From an uncultured Lachnospiraceae bacterium (GTDB lineage: Bacteria; Bacillota; Clostridia; Lachnospirales; Lachnospiraceae): a stretch of 64,000 bases of DNA. The notes beneath the pieces were generated by a model. It saw nothing but the letters and a program-made list of their open reading frames with translations, was not told the origin of the DNA and did no database searches. The translations under genes were made by a program, and so were the position numbers. This document shows, one piece after another, positions 14,955 to 24,247 of the stretch; within the stretch, counting starts at the first letter, position 1; the number at the start of each line of letters is the position of its first letter. The stretch covers positions 1 to 64,000 of the forward strand of contig CAJUSK010000032.1 of the NCBI GenBank assembly GCA_910589075.1. The letters are read 5' to 3'.

Positions 14955-15097
14955 GCATTCCGGCGCGAGCACGGGGTCCGCAGTAAATGCGTACTCCTGA
15001 TTGAAGGGTATGGCCCAATGGGGGAACCCTGTGTAAGTATGCTACAGATACAGGCAAGCAGGGAAAACCGCATTCCGGCGCGGGCACGGAGTCCGCA
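14955..15097. repeat. pair of 28-bp direct repeats between lepB and rnhB
   Basis: GCATTCCGGCGCGAGCACGG (first 20 bases of the unit at 14955-14982) recurs at 15070-15097 with two mismatches over 28 bases and 115 bases between starts. The first copy is also preceded by GGAATGC, giving a hairpin with GCATTCC. The 235-base gap between the genes holds nothing else recognisable. Confidence 0.7.
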
Positions 15098-15139
15098 CCC
15101 CACGCTTTTGGTTGATCATACATAGAGGAAACATGACAA

Positions 15140-15904
15140 ATGAACAGGACAATCGGACAGATCAGGGAAGAGATGCAGGCAGCGACTTTGGAAGGGCTGC
15201 CTGCTTTTATAAAAGCATATGAAATGGATGAACGTGCAGGTGTGCGGGCGTTGGTGGAGCGGGCCCGGAAAAAGATGGACGCATATGAGGAAGAATTGAA
15301 GCGTCTTGAGGAGATGCGCCTGTATGAGAAACAGTATCAGCATTGTACATATATCTGTGGTATTGATGAGGCCGGGCGGGGGCCGCTGGCAGGGCCTGTA
15401 GTGGCGGGGGCGGTGGTTCTGCCTGAAAACTGCCAGATTTTATACCTGAACGATTCCAAACAGTTAAGTGCTAAAAAAAGAGAGGAATTGTACGATATAA
15501 TAAGAGAGAAGGCAGTGTGCACAGGGACTGGGATCGTTGGTCCGGAGCGGATTGATGAGATCAATATATTGCAGGCCACATATGAGGCAATGCGGCAGGC
15601 TTTGCAGGGGCTTTCTGTCAGCCCGGATGTGCTTTTAAATGACGCGGTGACGATTCCCGGCGTGAATATACGTCAGGTGCCCATTATCAAGGGAGATGCC
15701 AAAAGCGTTTCCATTGCCGCTGCCAGTATTGTGGCAAAAGTAACAAGGGATCGGATGATGGTGGAATATGACAGGCTGTATCCGGGATACGGGTTTGCGG
15801 CAAATAAGGGCTATGGATCCGGGATGCATCTGGAAGCGCTGAAACGTCTTGGCCCCAGTCCGATTCACAGAAGGAGTTTTATCAAACAGATCACAGAGCA
15901 ATAA
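15140..15904 (+). CDS. rnhB: ribonuclease HII
   Basis: Cleaves RNA in RNA-DNA hybrids and starts removal of misincorporated ribonucleotides. The 254 residues include an N-terminal extension (1-70) typical of the Firmicute form. The catalytic block CGIDEAGRGPLAGP (Asp76, Glu77) follows, then LNDSKQLSAKKRE and the later ASIVAKVTRD and GYGSGMH segments. It follows lepB as in the Bacillus ylqF-rnhB-ylqG-ylqH order. Confidence 0.97.
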   Translation: MNRTIGQIREEMQAATLEGLPAFIKAYEMDERAGVRALVERARKKMDAYEEELKRLEEMRLYEKQYQHCTYICGIDEAGRGPLAGPVVAGAVVLPENCQILYLNDSKQLSAKKREELYDIIREKAVCTGTGIVGPERIDEINILQATYEAMRQALQGLSVSPDVLLNDAVTIPGVNIRQVPIIKGDAKSVSIAAASIVAKVTRDRMMVEYDRLYPGYGFAANKGYGSGMHLEALKRLGPSPIHRRSFIKQITEQ

Positions 15905-15924
15905 GCCTGTGACAGGGGGAGTAT

Positions 15925-17649
15925 ATGGCATTCAGTTTATCAGGACTTTTTCGTACAAATTCACCGGAACCAAAGACGGCGGTTCCCGCCAGCACAAGAG
16001 GAGAGTATGCCGGGCGTTCAGGGAACGCCCAGGTTCGGAATATGACTCCCGGCCAGACAATCAGCGGGGAAGTTGTGAGCCGGGAGGGGGATGAGATACA
16101 GATTCGGATTGCCAAAGACACGATGGTCAATGCCAGAATGGAGAAAGAGATTCAGACGGATGTGGGACAGAACATAACGTTCCAGATTCGCTCCAATACC
16201 TCCGGCATTGTGGCACTCAGGCCGCTGTTCCAGAATATGGCACAGGAAAATACCGCGCTGCGGGCGCTTTCCCAGGCAGGAATTGAAGTAAATGGAAAGA
16301 GTATGCAGATGGTGTCCGCCATGATGCAGGAAGGAATGTCCATTGACAAAAATTCTCTTCAGGAGATGTACCGGCAGGTGGCAAATGTGCCGGAGGGGGA
16401 TGTTTCCGCCATCGTACAGATGAATCGTCTGCAGATTCCGGTGACACCGGAAAATTTGCAGCAGTTTACGGCATATAAAAATTATGAGCATCAGTTGATC
16501 GAAGCCTTTACGCAGGTGGCGGAGGAGATTCCCCAGGCTGTGGCGGATTTGTTTGCGTCAGGCAATGTGGAAGAAGGGGCTGCATTTGTAAATAAACTCC
16601 TCTCCATCTTTGGAGAAGGATGGGAACAAGTGGAAAATATGACAGAGATGTCAGAAAATGCAGCGGTAACAGAGGAGGGGAATTCCCAGATTCCCACAGA
16701 AGCCGCCGGTGAGGGCGGGCGGGTTGTGATTGCTGAAGATGTGCCGAAAAATCCTGTGCAGACAGGGAATATCATCGAAGAGTTGCCATTGCCCGGCGCC
16801 GGGGCAGCGGAAGGGGTTCCTGGCGGAGAGGCAGAAGTGGCTGACCGGATTCCCCAGGAGGACAGGGCGTCCCTGGCCAGGCTCATGCAAAATGCAGGAG
16901 GCAGCCCGGAATTGGCGGAGGAGATTCTGGCGGGCCGTCTGGGAACGGAAGCATTGTACCGGGCTGTACAGGAACTGAGCAAACATGCCAGGGGACAATC
17001 GGAACAGGAAGCGGTAAAAGAACTTTTTTTATCCAAAGGGTTCCAGAAAATTTTTCAGAATAAAATTGCAAACCAGTGGACATTTACGGAACCGGAGAGT
17101 ATAGAGAAAAAAGAAGTGGAAAAACTCTATGAACGTCTCAATGAACAGACAAAACAGTTAACGCAGGCGCTGGCAGGTGCAAAGGCGGATTCGCCTCTTG
17201 CCAGAAGTGTACAGAATATCCGGGAAAATGTGGACTTTATGAATCAGTTGAACCAGATGTATGCCTATGTACAGCTTCCGCTGAAATTCAGAGGGGAAAA
17301 TGCCCATGGAGATCTGTATGTATATACCAACAAGAAAAATCTGGCTAAAAAAGAGGGTAATGTAAGCGCGTATTTACATCTGGACATGGAACATCTGGGA
17401 ACGGTGGATGTATATGTGGCAATGGAGAAGGGCAAAATCAATACCAACTTTTATCTGGCAGATGAAAAAAGTCTGGATCTTCTGGAGAAACATATCGACA
17501 GCCTGACAGAGCGGCTGACGGAAAAAGGGTATCGTGCGGATGCAAAACTGATGCTGAAAGAAGATACCGGCAATGTGATGGAAGAAATCATCCAATCGGA
17601 CAAAAATATCAGTCTGATCAGTGATATGTGTTTCGATGTAAGGGCATAA
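15925..17649 (+). CDS. ylqG: YlqG-like protein with FliK C-terminal-type domain
   Basis: A 574-residue, largely soluble protein. The position between rnhB and an FlhB-like gene, and a C-terminal region (about 430-570) that resembles the flagellar hook-length control domain of FliK, match Bacillus ylqG. That region contains LPLKFRGENAHGDLYVY and LDMEHLGTVDVYVAM. The middle (about 230-310) is a Glu/Gly/Pro-rich variable linker, also FliK-like. Its role is unknown; a link to type III export is inferred from the neighbour YlqH. It ends ten bases before the next start, so the pair is probably coexpressed. Confidence 0.75.
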   Translation: MAFSLSGLFRTNSPEPKTAVPASTRGEYAGRSGNAQVRNMTPGQTISGEVVSREGDEIQIRIAKDTMVNARMEKEIQTDVGQNITFQIRSNTSGIVALRPLFQNMAQENTALRALSQAGIEVNGKSMQMVSAMMQEGMSIDKNSLQEMYRQVANVPEGDVSAIVQMNRLQIPVTPENLQQFTAYKNYEHQLIEAFTQVAEEIPQAVADLFASGNVEEGAAFVNKLLSIFGEGWEQVENMTEMSENAAVTEEGNSQIPTEAAGEGGRVVIAEDVPKNPVQTGNIIEELPLPGAGAAEGVPGGEAEVADRIPQEDRASLARLMQNAGGSPELAEEILAGRLGTEALYRAVQELSKHARGQSEQEAVKELFLSKGFQKIFQNKIANQWTFTEPESIEKKEVEKLYERLNEQTKQLTQALAGAKADSPLARSVQNIRENVDFMNQLNQMYAYVQLPLKFRGENAHGDLYVYTNKKNLAKKEGNVSAYLHLDMEHLGTVDVYVAMEKGKINTNFYLADEKSLDLLEKHIDSLTERLTEKGYRADAKLMLKEDTGNVMEEIIQSDKNISLISDMCFDVRA

Positions 17650-17659
17650 GGAGTAGAAG

Positions 17660-17944
17660 ATGGGAAGCAAACAGGAAAAACCCAAACAGGCGATAGCGCT
17701 TTCCTATGATCCGTCGGACAACGCTCCCAGAGTGGTGGCCAGCGGACGAGGAGCTCTGGCGGAACGGATTATTGAAATGGCACAGGAGTCAGATGTGCCG
17801 GTGCATGAAGATACAAAGCTGGCAGATACGCTGTCACGGCTGGAAATTGGCGATGCGATTCCGCCGGAACTGTATGAGGCGGTGGCTGAGATTCTGGTTT
17901 TTGTGGACGCCATGGATAAGATCCGGGCGAAGATGAACAAATAG
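17660..17944 (+). CDS. ylqH: YlqH, soluble FlhB C-terminal-domain homologue
   Basis: A 94-residue protein that corresponds to the cytoplasmic domain of the flagellar export switch FlhB, without its membrane part (AIALSYDPSDNAPRVVASGRG and the ending PPELYEAVAEILVFVD). The autocleavage tetrapeptide NPTH of FlhB is not present; the equivalent position reads DNAP. In Bacillus and many Clostridia the same small protein follows ylqG. The family fold is clear, but its partner and function are unknown. AAGGAGTAGAAG gives a good ribosome site. Confidence 0.88.
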   Translation: MGSKQEKPKQAIALSYDPSDNAPRVVASGRGALAERIIEMAQESDVPVHEDTKLADTLSRLEIGDAIPPELYEAVAEILVFVDAMDKIRAKMNK

Positions 17945-17966
17945 CAGGGAAAGAGACGGGCGGAGA

Positions 17967-18341
17967 TTGAGAGAAGCAAAAAACAGTCGTGCGCTGGGCA
18001 GAAAAGGGGAAGACCAGGCTGCCGGGTATCTGGAGAGACAGGGAATGAAAATCCTGGAGCGGAATTTTATGTGCAGACAGGGTGAAATTGATCTGATCGG
18101 ATACCATAAGAATTGTCTGGTTTTTGTGGAGGTCAAGTACAGGAGAGGGCAGATGAGTGGAACGCCGGAAAGTGCCGTTACGCCGGTGAAGATGAAAAAA
18201 CTGTGCATTGTGGCGGATTACTATCGGTATCTTCACAGATATGGGGATGACAGTCCTTTCCGTTATGATGTGGTGGCCATCAGCGGCGGGGAAATCAGAT
18301 GGTATGAGAATGCGTTTGAGCATATGGCACGGGGCGGATGA
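17967..18341 (+). CDS. yraN: YraN/UPF0102 nuclease-fold protein
   Basis: A 124-residue member of the UPF0102 family with an endonuclease-like fold and no established substrate. Hallmarks are GRKGEDQAAGYLERQG, the QGEIDLI motif and VFVEVKYR, which give the D-ExK-like acidic/lysine set. The start is TTG at 17967, preceded by GGGCGGAGA; no ATG fits. The gene ends the long operon that begins at ylxM. A composite hairpin repeat follows. Confidence 0.92.
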   Translation: MREAKNSRALGRKGEDQAAGYLERQGMKILERNFMCRQGEIDLIGYHKNCLVFVEVKYRRGQMSGTPESAVTPVKMKKLCIVADYYRYLHRYGDDSPFRYDVVAISGGEIRWYENAFEHMARGG

Positions 18342-18356
18342 GTCTGCCCTTTTTCA

Positions 18357-18512
18357 TTTCATAGGAAAGTGAGTCCTATGAAATAAAAGAGATGTGCAGC
18401 TTCGCGCGCGGAACGAAAGCTGCGCTTTTCGGAAAATTTGGGCGCGAGAGTGTGCGAAGCGCACTTTTGTTCATGACAATAGGTTTGCTGGCGAAGCCTG
18501 CAATCTATTGTT
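18357..18512. repeat. composite multi-hairpin repeat, copy B (156 bp)
   Basis: Nearly identical to copy A at 6462-6618, with the same four stem-loops in the same order: TTTCATAGGA/TCCTATGAAA, GCAGCTT/AAAGCTGC, AGTGTGCG/GCGCACTT and CAATAGG...CTATTG. It lies between yraN and pgeF. An open frame from 18394 runs through it into pgeF, but the real start lies after the repeat. Confidence 0.85.
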
Positions 18513-18546
18513 CTGGAAATGCAGGCAAATTGATAAGGAGGTTGTC

Positions 18547-19446
18547 ATGGAGATACAAAGAAAAACGGCGGTGCAGGGCCGGGGGCTTACGATACACAGA
18601 GAGGGAGAACTGGTATGGCTGACTTTTCCTTCATTGGAAGAGACAGGGATTGTCAGACATTTGTTCAGCACCCGTCTGGGCGGTGTGAGCGAAGGCTTTC
18701 TGAGCAGTATGAATCTGAGTTATACAAGAGGCGATCGAAAAGAGAATGTGGATGAAAATTTCCGGCGTATCGGGACGGTATTGGGAAGGGATATGTCGGA
18801 TTTTGTATGTACGGACCAGACCCATACGGCCAATGTCAGACGTGTGGGCTATGCTGATAAGGGAAAGGGGATTGTACTGGATAAGGATTACCGGGACGTA
18901 GACGGGATTGTTACCAATGAGCCGGGCATTGTGTTGTCTGCCTTTTTTGCGGACTGTGTACCGCTGTTTTTTGTGGACCCGGTAAAGCGGGCTGTCGGCC
19001 TGGCCCATTCCGGATGGAAGGGGACTGTCCGGAAAATCGGGAAAGGAACGGTTCAGACCATGACTGAGCAGTTTGGCAGCAGACCGGCAGATATTGTGGC
19101 CGCCATCGGGCCTTCCATATGCGGCGACTGCTATGAAGTGGGAGAGGACGTGGCCGGGCAGTTCCGGCAGATATTTTCTGATAGGGAAGAGGCTAAGGAA
19201 GAGCGGGAAAGAATCCATGGCCGGTTTGGACAGCGTCCCCTGCTGACAGACAGGGGAAATGGGAAATACCTGCTGGATCTCTGGGAGGCAAATTACAGGG
19301 TGATGCTGGAAGCCGGCATTCCTGCGGATCAGATCAGCGTAACGGATCTGTGCACCTGCTGCAATCCTGAGTTTTTATTCTCACACAGGGCTTCTTTGGG
19401 GAAACGGGGGAATTTGGGCGCATTTCTGATGCTGCAGGAGGGATAG
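18547..19446 (+). CDS. pgeF: PgeF/YfiH multicopper oxidase-fold (laccase domain) protein
   Basis: A 299-residue enzyme of the YfiH/PgeF family, once called polyphenol oxidase. Characterised members are purine nucleoside phosphorylases/deaminases or edit wrong cytoplasmic muropeptides. The metal and active-site motifs are present: DQTHTANVRR, ADCVPLFFVDP, AHSGWKGTV, IGPSICGDCYEVGEDV and CTCCNPEFLFSHRA. The ATG at 18547 follows AAGGAGGTTGTC; an earlier in-frame start at 18394 lies inside the composite repeat and is rejected. It is probably monocistronic. Confidence 0.93.
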   Translation: MEIQRKTAVQGRGLTIHREGELVWLTFPSLEETGIVRHLFSTRLGGVSEGFLSSMNLSYTRGDRKENVDENFRRIGTVLGRDMSDFVCTDQTHTANVRRVGYADKGKGIVLDKDYRDVDGIVTNEPGIVLSAFFADCVPLFFVDPVKRAVGLAHSGWKGTVRKIGKGTVQTMTEQFGSRPADIVAAIGPSICGDCYEVGEDVAGQFRQIFSDREEAKEERERIHGRFGQRPLLTDRGNGKYLLDLWEANYRVMLEAGIPADQISVTDLCTCCNPEFLFSHRASLGKRGNLGAFLMLQEG

Positions 19447-19550
19447 GGGGATTTAAGAAAAACTTAATCAAAACATGCGGATTGTCTTAATGAGCATTTG
19501 TTACTATAGGTACAGAGCAGATAACAATACAGTGATAACGGAGAATGAAC

Positions 19551-20249
19551 ATGGCGAATATTCTGGTGTGTGACGATGACAAGGCGATTGTGGAAGCAAT
19601 CGAGATCTATCTGGTGCAGGAAGGGTATCAGGTGTTTAAGGCTTATGACGGGGTGGAAGCGATGCGGATACTGGAAGCAGAGGAGATTCATCTGTTGATT
19701 ATGGATGTGATGATGCCCCGGCTGGACGGTATTCATGCCACATTGCAGATACGGGAAAAATACAGTATTCCCATTATCATTCTCTCGGCAAAATCAGAGG
19801 ATGCGGACAAGATTCTGGGTCTGAATATCGGCGCGGATGATTATGTGACCAAACCCTTCAATCCTCTGGAACTTACAGCAAGGGTCAAATCCCAGTTGCG
19901 CAGATATACCAAACTGGGCAGTATCGGAAGCGCGGAGGAAGCAGACCAGGTTTACCGGGCCGGCGGGTTGGTGATGAATGATGCCACGAAAGAGGTAACA
20001 GTGGATGACGAACCGGTGAAACTGACACCCATAGAGTATAATATTCTGCTGCTCCTTGTAAAGAATCAGGGCAAGGTGTTTTCTATCAGCCAGATTTATG
20101 AGAATATCTGGAATGAGGAAGCCATCGGCGCGGATAATACGGTGGCGGTGCATATACGGCATATCCGGGAAAAAATAGAAATCAATCCCAAAGAGCCACG
20201 CTATCTGAAGGTGGTATGGGGCGTTGGATATAAAGTGGACAAGCAGTAG
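19551..20249 (+). CDS. OmpR/PhoB-type response regulator
   Basis: A 232-residue two-component regulator. The receiver (1-120) has the acidic pair in VCDDDKA, the phosphorylatable Asp in LLIMDVMMP and Lys in VTKPFNP. The winged-helix effector (about 135-230) binds DNA. The start at 19551 is preferred over the ATG at 19545 because GGAG lies seven bases before it. The cognate sensor kinase follows 43 bases later. Its target genes are not evident. Confidence 0.94.
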   Translation: MANILVCDDDKAIVEAIEIYLVQEGYQVFKAYDGVEAMRILEAEEIHLLIMDVMMPRLDGIHATLQIREKYSIPIIILSAKSEDADKILGLNIGADDYVTKPFNPLELTARVKSQLRRYTKLGSIGSAEEADQVYRAGGLVMNDATKEVTVDDEPVKLTPIEYNILLLLVKNQGKVFSISQIYENIWNEEAIGADNTVAVHIRHIREKIEINPKEPRYLKVVWGVGYKVDKQ

Positions 20250-20292
20250 TCCGGTTTGACGGTAACAGTGATGCGGAAAAGGAGGAATGGCT

Positions 20293-22860
20293 ATGAAAAT
20301 CAGCAAATACAGAAGAGGTATGAAATTTGCCATTGTGGCTGCGGAAGTGCTTCTTGCGACATTGAGTGCGGTCTGCGTGGGAATCGTATCCTGTAATGCC
20401 GTTATCAACGTCCGTACCAACACGATGGAAATTAATTATTATATCAGCCCTTTTTCCAAGACGGCGGTATTTGAGGATTCGGATGTGTTCAATGATATGG
20501 TCTATGACAATCTGAATGATGTGATCCGCTATGGTGTTATCCGGGGGCAACTGGAAACGGATGGCAGGTTTGATGAGACGAAGGAAATTGACATTGAACA
20601 GTTTGCCAGACATTTTGAAGAAGTACCTGTTGTGGATACCAGCGTCCGCTACCGCCTGGGAGATCTGATTCAGTGGGGACAGTCCGGTGAAACTGTGACA
20701 CTGAGAGAATATTCCTATCAGGAAGCCGAGGAGCTGATCGCCCAGGCCCATGGAAAAGATACATCAGATAAGGACATGACAGATGCTGCTTCATATACGG
20801 AGAGTATAGAACACTCATATGTGGATGACGACAATGCTGTGGCAGAGGAGGTTTATAGTGGCCAGGTATTGGTAGTAGAAAATACGGTACCCACAGAGCA
20901 GGTTTCAGAAGAGCCGAAAGGCAATGGGACGCTGCGCGTTACATATGAAGAAGATGCCATGGAAGAGACGCGATATGTGACGATACCGGTAGAGCGCTAT
21001 CTGCCTGTGGACGGCCAGTCCATTCTTGCCCATGTGGACAGTGTGGAAGAACTGGAAGAGATGGTTTTTTATCTGAGTGAAACAGTGCGTATGCTGGAAG
21101 AAAATTATAAATCTTACAGAGCGTATCATGAATATTTTGATAAAACGGAAAGCAGTTTTCAGTATTACATTCTCCAGGAAGACGGAAGCAGCCATACGAT
21201 GTACACCAATTTACAGACGGAAGGGATGACCAGGGAAGAGATTGATGCCTATTTTACATCCATGGGGCGGCATCTGGCTTTTAAGCCTGCGGATTTTTCT
21301 TATGAGACAGATATGTTTATACGGGAAGAGCAGGTACGGAACATATGGAACAGTTATCAATACGGTTATTCCAATGACACGTCCGTATGGATTGGCATTG
21401 ATACGATGTTTCCCTATGAGGATGCGTTTCACAGTGCACGGGAAAGCTATCTGATGGCAGCGCCCGGATACCTGTATATTCTGCTCAGTGTCTGCTGTGG
21501 TGTGGGGGCGCTTGTCCTGTTTGGCCTGATGACACATATGGCGGGAAAGAAAGAGGGCAGTGAGGGCGTTGCGCTGCTCTGGTTTGACCGCTGGCATACG
21601 GAGACGGCAGCGCTGGCCGCATGTATTGTGACAGGCATGCTGTTTTTCATGACAGGCCTTTCTGTTACCGAGCTTTACTGGCGCGCTGAGGAACGGCAGT
21701 TGATGCTGGTTGCACTGGCACTTGGAACGGCTCTGACCTTTGGTTCATTCCTGTTTTTCTGGCTCAGCCTGGCCAGACGGATCAAGGCCAGGATATTCTG
21801 GAAGAATTTTCTGATTTACAGGTTAATTCTGAAGCTCAAGGGCATGATTATGATGATTTATGATGACAGCCGTATTGTTATCAGAGTATGGATCCCTTAT
21901 TTATTGTTTGCGGGTGTTAATATGGTATTGGCCGTTGGCGGACTGGCGTTTGTGGCGTGTATTCTGGATATTTTTGTGGGAATTTTTCTGTATCGCAACA
22001 ACAAGACAAGGAAACGGATTCTGGAAGGAATTGGAAATATCCGGGACGGCAATCTGGATTATCAGATCGAAGTTGAAAAAATGCACGGGGATAACCGGAT
22101 TTTGGCAGAGGCGGTTAACAGCATTGGCAACGGTATACGCCAGGCGGTGGAAACCAGCGTAAAAGACGAGCGGATGAAAGCAGATCTGATTACCAATGTA
22201 TCCCATGATATAAAAACACCCCTGACTTCCATTATCAATTATGTGGATTTGATCAAACGGGAGCCGGTGGAAAACGAAAAAATCAAAGGGTATCTGGAAG
22301 TATTGGACAGCAAGTCCCAGCGGTTGAAGCAACTGACGGAAGATTTGGTGGAAGTGTCTAAAATCTCTTCCGGGAATATTGTACTACAATGTGAAAAGCT
22401 GGATCTTGTGGAACTGATGAATCAGACAATCGGGGAATTTTCCGAAAAACTGGAGGAACAGAACCTGCAGCTTGTGACGAGTATGGAAGAGGGACCGCTT
22501 CTGATTTTTGCGGATTCCAGGCGTATCTGGCGCGTCATGGAAAATCTGTTTAACAATGCCTGCAAATATGCGTTGGAGCATACAAGGGTATATGTGGAAC
22601 TAAAGGAACTGAAAGAAGAAAAGGGGCCTGGCAGTGTCCGGTTGTCCATTAAGAATATTTCCGAACAGCCTCTGCGTGTGGGGATTGAGGAGTTAACGGA
22701 ACGTTTTATCCGGGGCGATGTGTCCAGAACCACGGAAGGCAGCGGACTGGGATTGTCCATTGCGAAAAATCTCACAGAACTGCAGAAAGGAAAATTTGAG
22801 ATTGTATCGGACGGAGATTTATTTAAGGTTGTGATTACCTTCCCACTTGTGCTATCCTAA
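20293..22860 (+). CDS. multi-pass sensor histidine kinase
   Basis: A large 855-residue kinase paired with the regulator at 19551. There is one N-terminal transmembrane helix (about 12-37), then a long extracytoplasmic region (about 38-390) rich in acidic residues. About four further helices (391-560) precede a HAMP-like linker. The HisKA domain has phospho-His638 in NVSHDIKTPLTS, and the HATPase domain has the NNACKYA N box and GSGLGLSI G box. GGAGG with seven bases to the ATG at 20293 makes that start better than 20287. The stimulus is unknown. The extra transmembrane bundle in the middle is unusual for simple kinases. Confidence 0.92.
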   Translation: MKISKYRRGMKFAIVAAEVLLATLSAVCVGIVSCNAVINVRTNTMEINYYISPFSKTAVFEDSDVFNDMVYDNLNDVIRYGVIRGQLETDGRFDETKEIDIEQFARHFEEVPVVDTSVRYRLGDLIQWGQSGETVTLREYSYQEAEELIAQAHGKDTSDKDMTDAASYTESIEHSYVDDDNAVAEEVYSGQVLVVENTVPTEQVSEEPKGNGTLRVTYEEDAMEETRYVTIPVERYLPVDGQSILAHVDSVEELEEMVFYLSETVRMLEENYKSYRAYHEYFDKTESSFQYYILQEDGSSHTMYTNLQTEGMTREEIDAYFTSMGRHLAFKPADFSYETDMFIREEQVRNIWNSYQYGYSNDTSVWIGIDTMFPYEDAFHSARESYLMAAPGYLYILLSVCCGVGALVLFGLMTHMAGKKEGSEGVALLWFDRWHTETAALAACIVTGMLFFMTGLSVTELYWRAEERQLMLVALALGTALTFGSFLFFWLSLARRIKARIFWKNFLIYRLILKLKGMIMMIYDDSRIVIRVWIPYLLFAGVNMVLAVGGLAFVACILDIFVGIFLYRNNKTRKRILEGIGNIRDGNLDYQIEVEKMHGDNRILAEAVNSIGNGIRQAVETSVKDERMKADLITNVSHDIKTPLTSIINYVDLIKREPVENEKIKGYLEVLDSKSQRLKQLTEDLVEVSKISSGNIVLQCEKLDLVELMNQTIGEFSEKLEEQNLQLVTSMEEGPLLIFADSRRIWRVMENLFNNACKYALEHTRVYVELKELKEEKGPGSVRLSIKNISEQPLRVGIEELTERFIRGDVSRTTEGSGLGLSIAKNLTELQKGKFEIVSDGDLFKVVITFPLVLS

Positions 22861-22997
22861 AAGAAAACCTCTCTTTTCGGGATTCTGTTTCTGTAAGCAG
22901 AGTATAGGAGTGAGGCAAACAGGTTTGAAAATATCCTGTGCCGCTGTCCGCGCAGGAGCATGTTTCCCAAAAGAGAAAAGAAAAAGGGGTGCGTTAT

Positions 22998-24119
22998 ATG
23001 GGAAAGAAGGTAGTGATTGCAGGTCATATCTGTGTGGACATCACGCCGGCCATACCAGGAGAGCGGGTGTCCAGCCTGCATGAAGTGGTGGCGCCGGGCA
23101 AACTGATTACGGCAGGAGATATTACAATCTGTACAGGCGGGGCAGTTGCCAATACAGGGTTGGCTATGAAGATACTGGGGGCGGATGCCACATTGATGGG
23201 AAAGATTGGCAGGGATGATTTCGGCGATATTGTCTGCCGGGTACTTCGTGCATATGGCTGTGAGAACAGTATGATTGTGTCTGAGCAGACAGGAACCTCC
23301 TATTCCATCATTCTGGCCATTCCCGGCGTGGATCGTATTATTTTTCACAATCCCGGCGCCAATGATGTGTTTTATATGGAAGATCTGGATCTGGACAGAG
23401 TCCGGGAGGCGGCGCTGTTTCATTTCGGATACCCGCCCATTATGAAATCCATGTATGCTTCGGGCGGCGCCGAACTGGTGCGCCTGTTCCGGACTGTTTC
23501 CGAAATGGGAGTTCTGACTTCGCTGGATATGGCCATGGTGCAGGAACAGACGGAGGCGGGCAGTGCTGACTGGGCCGGAATTATACAGGCGGTGCTGCCC
23601 TATACGGATTTTTTTGTGCCCAGTGTGGAGGAATTGCTGCTGATGCTGGATCGGGAACGGTATCATGACATTTTAGAGCGCAGCGGCGGCCGGGATATTA
23701 CCGAGGTGATTTCTCTGGAGGAGGATGTGAAGCCCCTGGCAAAGCGGTGTATTGAAATGGGAGCGGGATGTGTCCTGATCAAGTGCGGCGCGCCGGGACT
23801 CTATTATAAAACGGCGGGGACTGGGTTTGCAGAGATGCTTTCGCAGCGGACAGGGAGTGAGCGCTCAGACTGGGCCGGGCAGGAGGGCTTTGAGCACAGT
23901 TATGTGCCGGGCAGGGTACGTTCTGCCATCGGTGCAGGCGATACCACCATTGGGGCCTTTCTCACCGCCATGCTGGACGGCTATCCTCTGCAACGCTGCC
24001 TTCAGCTTGCCACAGCCACCGGCGCTTCCTGCGTGGAGACATACGATGCTCTCAGTGGCCTGAAGCCTTTTGATGAACTGGAACGGCGGATTGACAGTGG
24101 ATGGGAAAAAAACAAATAA
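22998..24119 (+). CDS. PfkB-family carbohydrate kinase
   Basis: A 373-residue ribokinase-type sugar or nucleoside kinase. Two glycine motifs mark the family: the N-terminal GGAVANTGLAMKILGADATL and the C-terminal GAGDTTIGAFLTAML, whose Asp is the catalytic base. The middle of the protein is longer than in ribokinase (about 300 residues). The substrate cannot be told. The chosen start, ATG at 22998, has only a weak purine-rich ribosome site (AAAAGGGGTGCG). The gene stands alone before a strong terminator. Confidence 0.85.
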   Translation: MGKKVVIAGHICVDITPAIPGERVSSLHEVVAPGKLITAGDITICTGGAVANTGLAMKILGADATLMGKIGRDDFGDIVCRVLRAYGCENSMIVSEQTGTSYSIILAIPGVDRIIFHNPGANDVFYMEDLDLDRVREAALFHFGYPPIMKSMYASGGAELVRLFRTVSEMGVLTSLDMAMVQEQTEAGSADWAGIIQAVLPYTDFFVPSVEELLLMLDRERYHDILERSGGRDITEVISLEEDVKPLAKRCIEMGAGCVLIKCGAPGLYYKTAGTGFAEMLSQRTGSERSDWAGQEGFEHSYVPGRVRSAIGAGDTTIGAFLTAMLDGYPLQRCLQLATATGASCVETYDALSGLKPFDELERRIDSGWEKNK

Positions 24120-24139
24120 GGGGAATTTTCTGAGGGATA

Positions 24140-24171
24140 ACAAAAAAGCACGTTTGACGTGCTTTTTTGTT
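24140..24171. terminator. bidirectional terminator between pfkB-like gene and prs
   Basis: AACAAAAAAGCACGT and ACGTGCTTTTTTGTT form a 15-bp perfect stem with a three-base loop and T/A runs on both sides, between convergent genes. Confidence 0.92.
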
Positions 24172-24241
24172 CGTGATAATAGAAAGTCCGCAAAGCGAGC
24201 TTTCTATTGCCGTGTATCATAGGAAACTCACAAAGACGGGC
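24172..24241. repeat. hairpin repeat plus half copy
   Basis: An ACAATAG-family hairpin (GATAATAGAAAGTCC ... GCTTTCTATTG, about 24174-24211). It is followed by ATCATAGGAAACTC, which resembles the start of the composite element but lacks its second arm. It lies just after the prs stop codon on the reverse strand. Confidence 0.65.
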
Positions 24242-24247
24242 TCCTGA

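Noticed and set aside
14853..15125. Short frames on both strands between lepB and rnhB
   Set aside because: They cover the 28-bp direct repeats and have no conserved features.
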